Assembly (NCBI GenBank): GCA_902794005.1
Contig: CADBFO010000010.1
Span: 1-53,785, forward strand
Direction: 5' to 3'
Length of the DNA stretch: 53,785 bases
Source: an uncultured Bacteroidia bacterium
Lineage (GTDB): Bacteria > Bacteroidota > Bacteroidia > Bacteroidales > UBA932
Shown piece by piece: positions 53,634 through 53,785 of this stretch. The translations under genes and the position numbers were made by a program. Each line of letters begins with the position of its first letter. Positions within the stretch are counted from its first letter, which is position 1. The notes under the pieces were generated by a model that ran no database searches, was not told the DNA's origin, and saw nothing but the letters and a program-made list of their open reading frames with translations.

Positions 53634-53785
53634 TCAATATCCGTAAACTAATCCATATTTGTCGTGTAAATCCTTTAGTTTTCCGTCGGATTTCATCTCC
53701 TTTATGATCGAGTTGACCTTCTTCAGCAGGTCGTCCTGCCCTTTGCGCATCAGGATACCTATCTGCCCGCGTGTGAAGGGACTGT
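53634..53785 (-). CDS. C-terminal end of a family 3 extracellular solute-binding protein (5' part beyond right edge)
   Basis: The last 50 codons read IGILMRKGQDDLLKKVNS, then IIKEMKSDGKLKDLHDKYGL, then VYGY and a stop (TGA at 53636-53634). The RKGxxDLLKKVNxxxKEMKxDGxL...KYG pattern is the usual C-terminal helix of family 3 solute-binding proteins (amino-acid binding or MltF-like). The rest lies outside the window, so transporter or lytic-transglycosylase fusion cannot be told. Confidence 0.75.
   Translation of the reverse strand, partial: SPFTRGQIGILMRKGQDDLLKKVNSIIKEMKSDGKLKDLHDKYGLVYGY

Overview
The window comes from a member of the Bacteroidota, most likely an uncultured, fairly GC-rich gut or rumen Bacteroidales. 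The evidence is a SusC/SusD pair, lipoprotein signals of the Bacteroidetes type, promoters with the Bacteroidetes -33 (TTG/TTTG) and -7 (TAnnTTTG) boxes instead of sigma70 boxes, no consistent Shine-Dalgarno sequences, an S9 dipeptidyl peptidase IV, and 7TM-HD and THUMP-like proteins typical of the phylum. The genus cannot be fixed from this sequence alone.

Positions 1-14388 (minus strand) hold one long pectin utilization operon. In transcription order it is GH28 polygalacturonase, a CE12-CE8 double esterase, a GH105 unsaturated galacturonidase, a PL1 pectate lyase, SusC, SusD, and a surface lipoprotein (Fn3/DUF4957/DUF5123 type) that runs off the left edge. The genes overlap or lie 0-38 nt apart. 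A divergent LacI-family regulator (14579-15625) probably controls the locus through palindromes in the shared upstream region. A GH43 enzyme (15619-17262) lies beyond it and is coupled to a housekeeping operon rlmN - patatin/BamA-like protein - recX - GH43.

Positions 21000-32200 carry housekeeping genes: tdk, rsmI, a HhH/ComEA-like protein, recA, a phytase-like esterase, an ABC-F ATPase, mnmA, a GDSL hydrolase and lplA. Inserted among them is a REP-associated tyrosine transposase (RAYT) gene. A 52-bp repeat array lies next to its stop codon, and a near-identical inverted array lies beyond mnmA.

Positions 32200-53785 carry a small membrane protein, dipeptidyl peptidase IV, tRNA-Val(GAC), an APH-type kinase, the tig-clpP-clpX operon, gyrB with a PgpH-like HD phosphodiesterase, a TPR protein with an outer-membrane barrel, ftsE, nth, a THUMP-like methyltransferase, a phosphohexomutase, a Rid-type protein, tRNA-Ala(CGC), and the C-terminal end of a family 3 solute-binding protein at the right edge.

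Three features stand out. The first is the RAYT with its inverted repeat arrays. The second is a separate dispersed 26-31 bp repeat, found inside the GH105 coding sequence, in the tig-clpP gap and after dpp4. The third is a set of genes whose -7 box ends only 4-7 nt before the start codon, which predicts leaderless mRNAs. The surface lipoprotein also shows very recent internal duplication.
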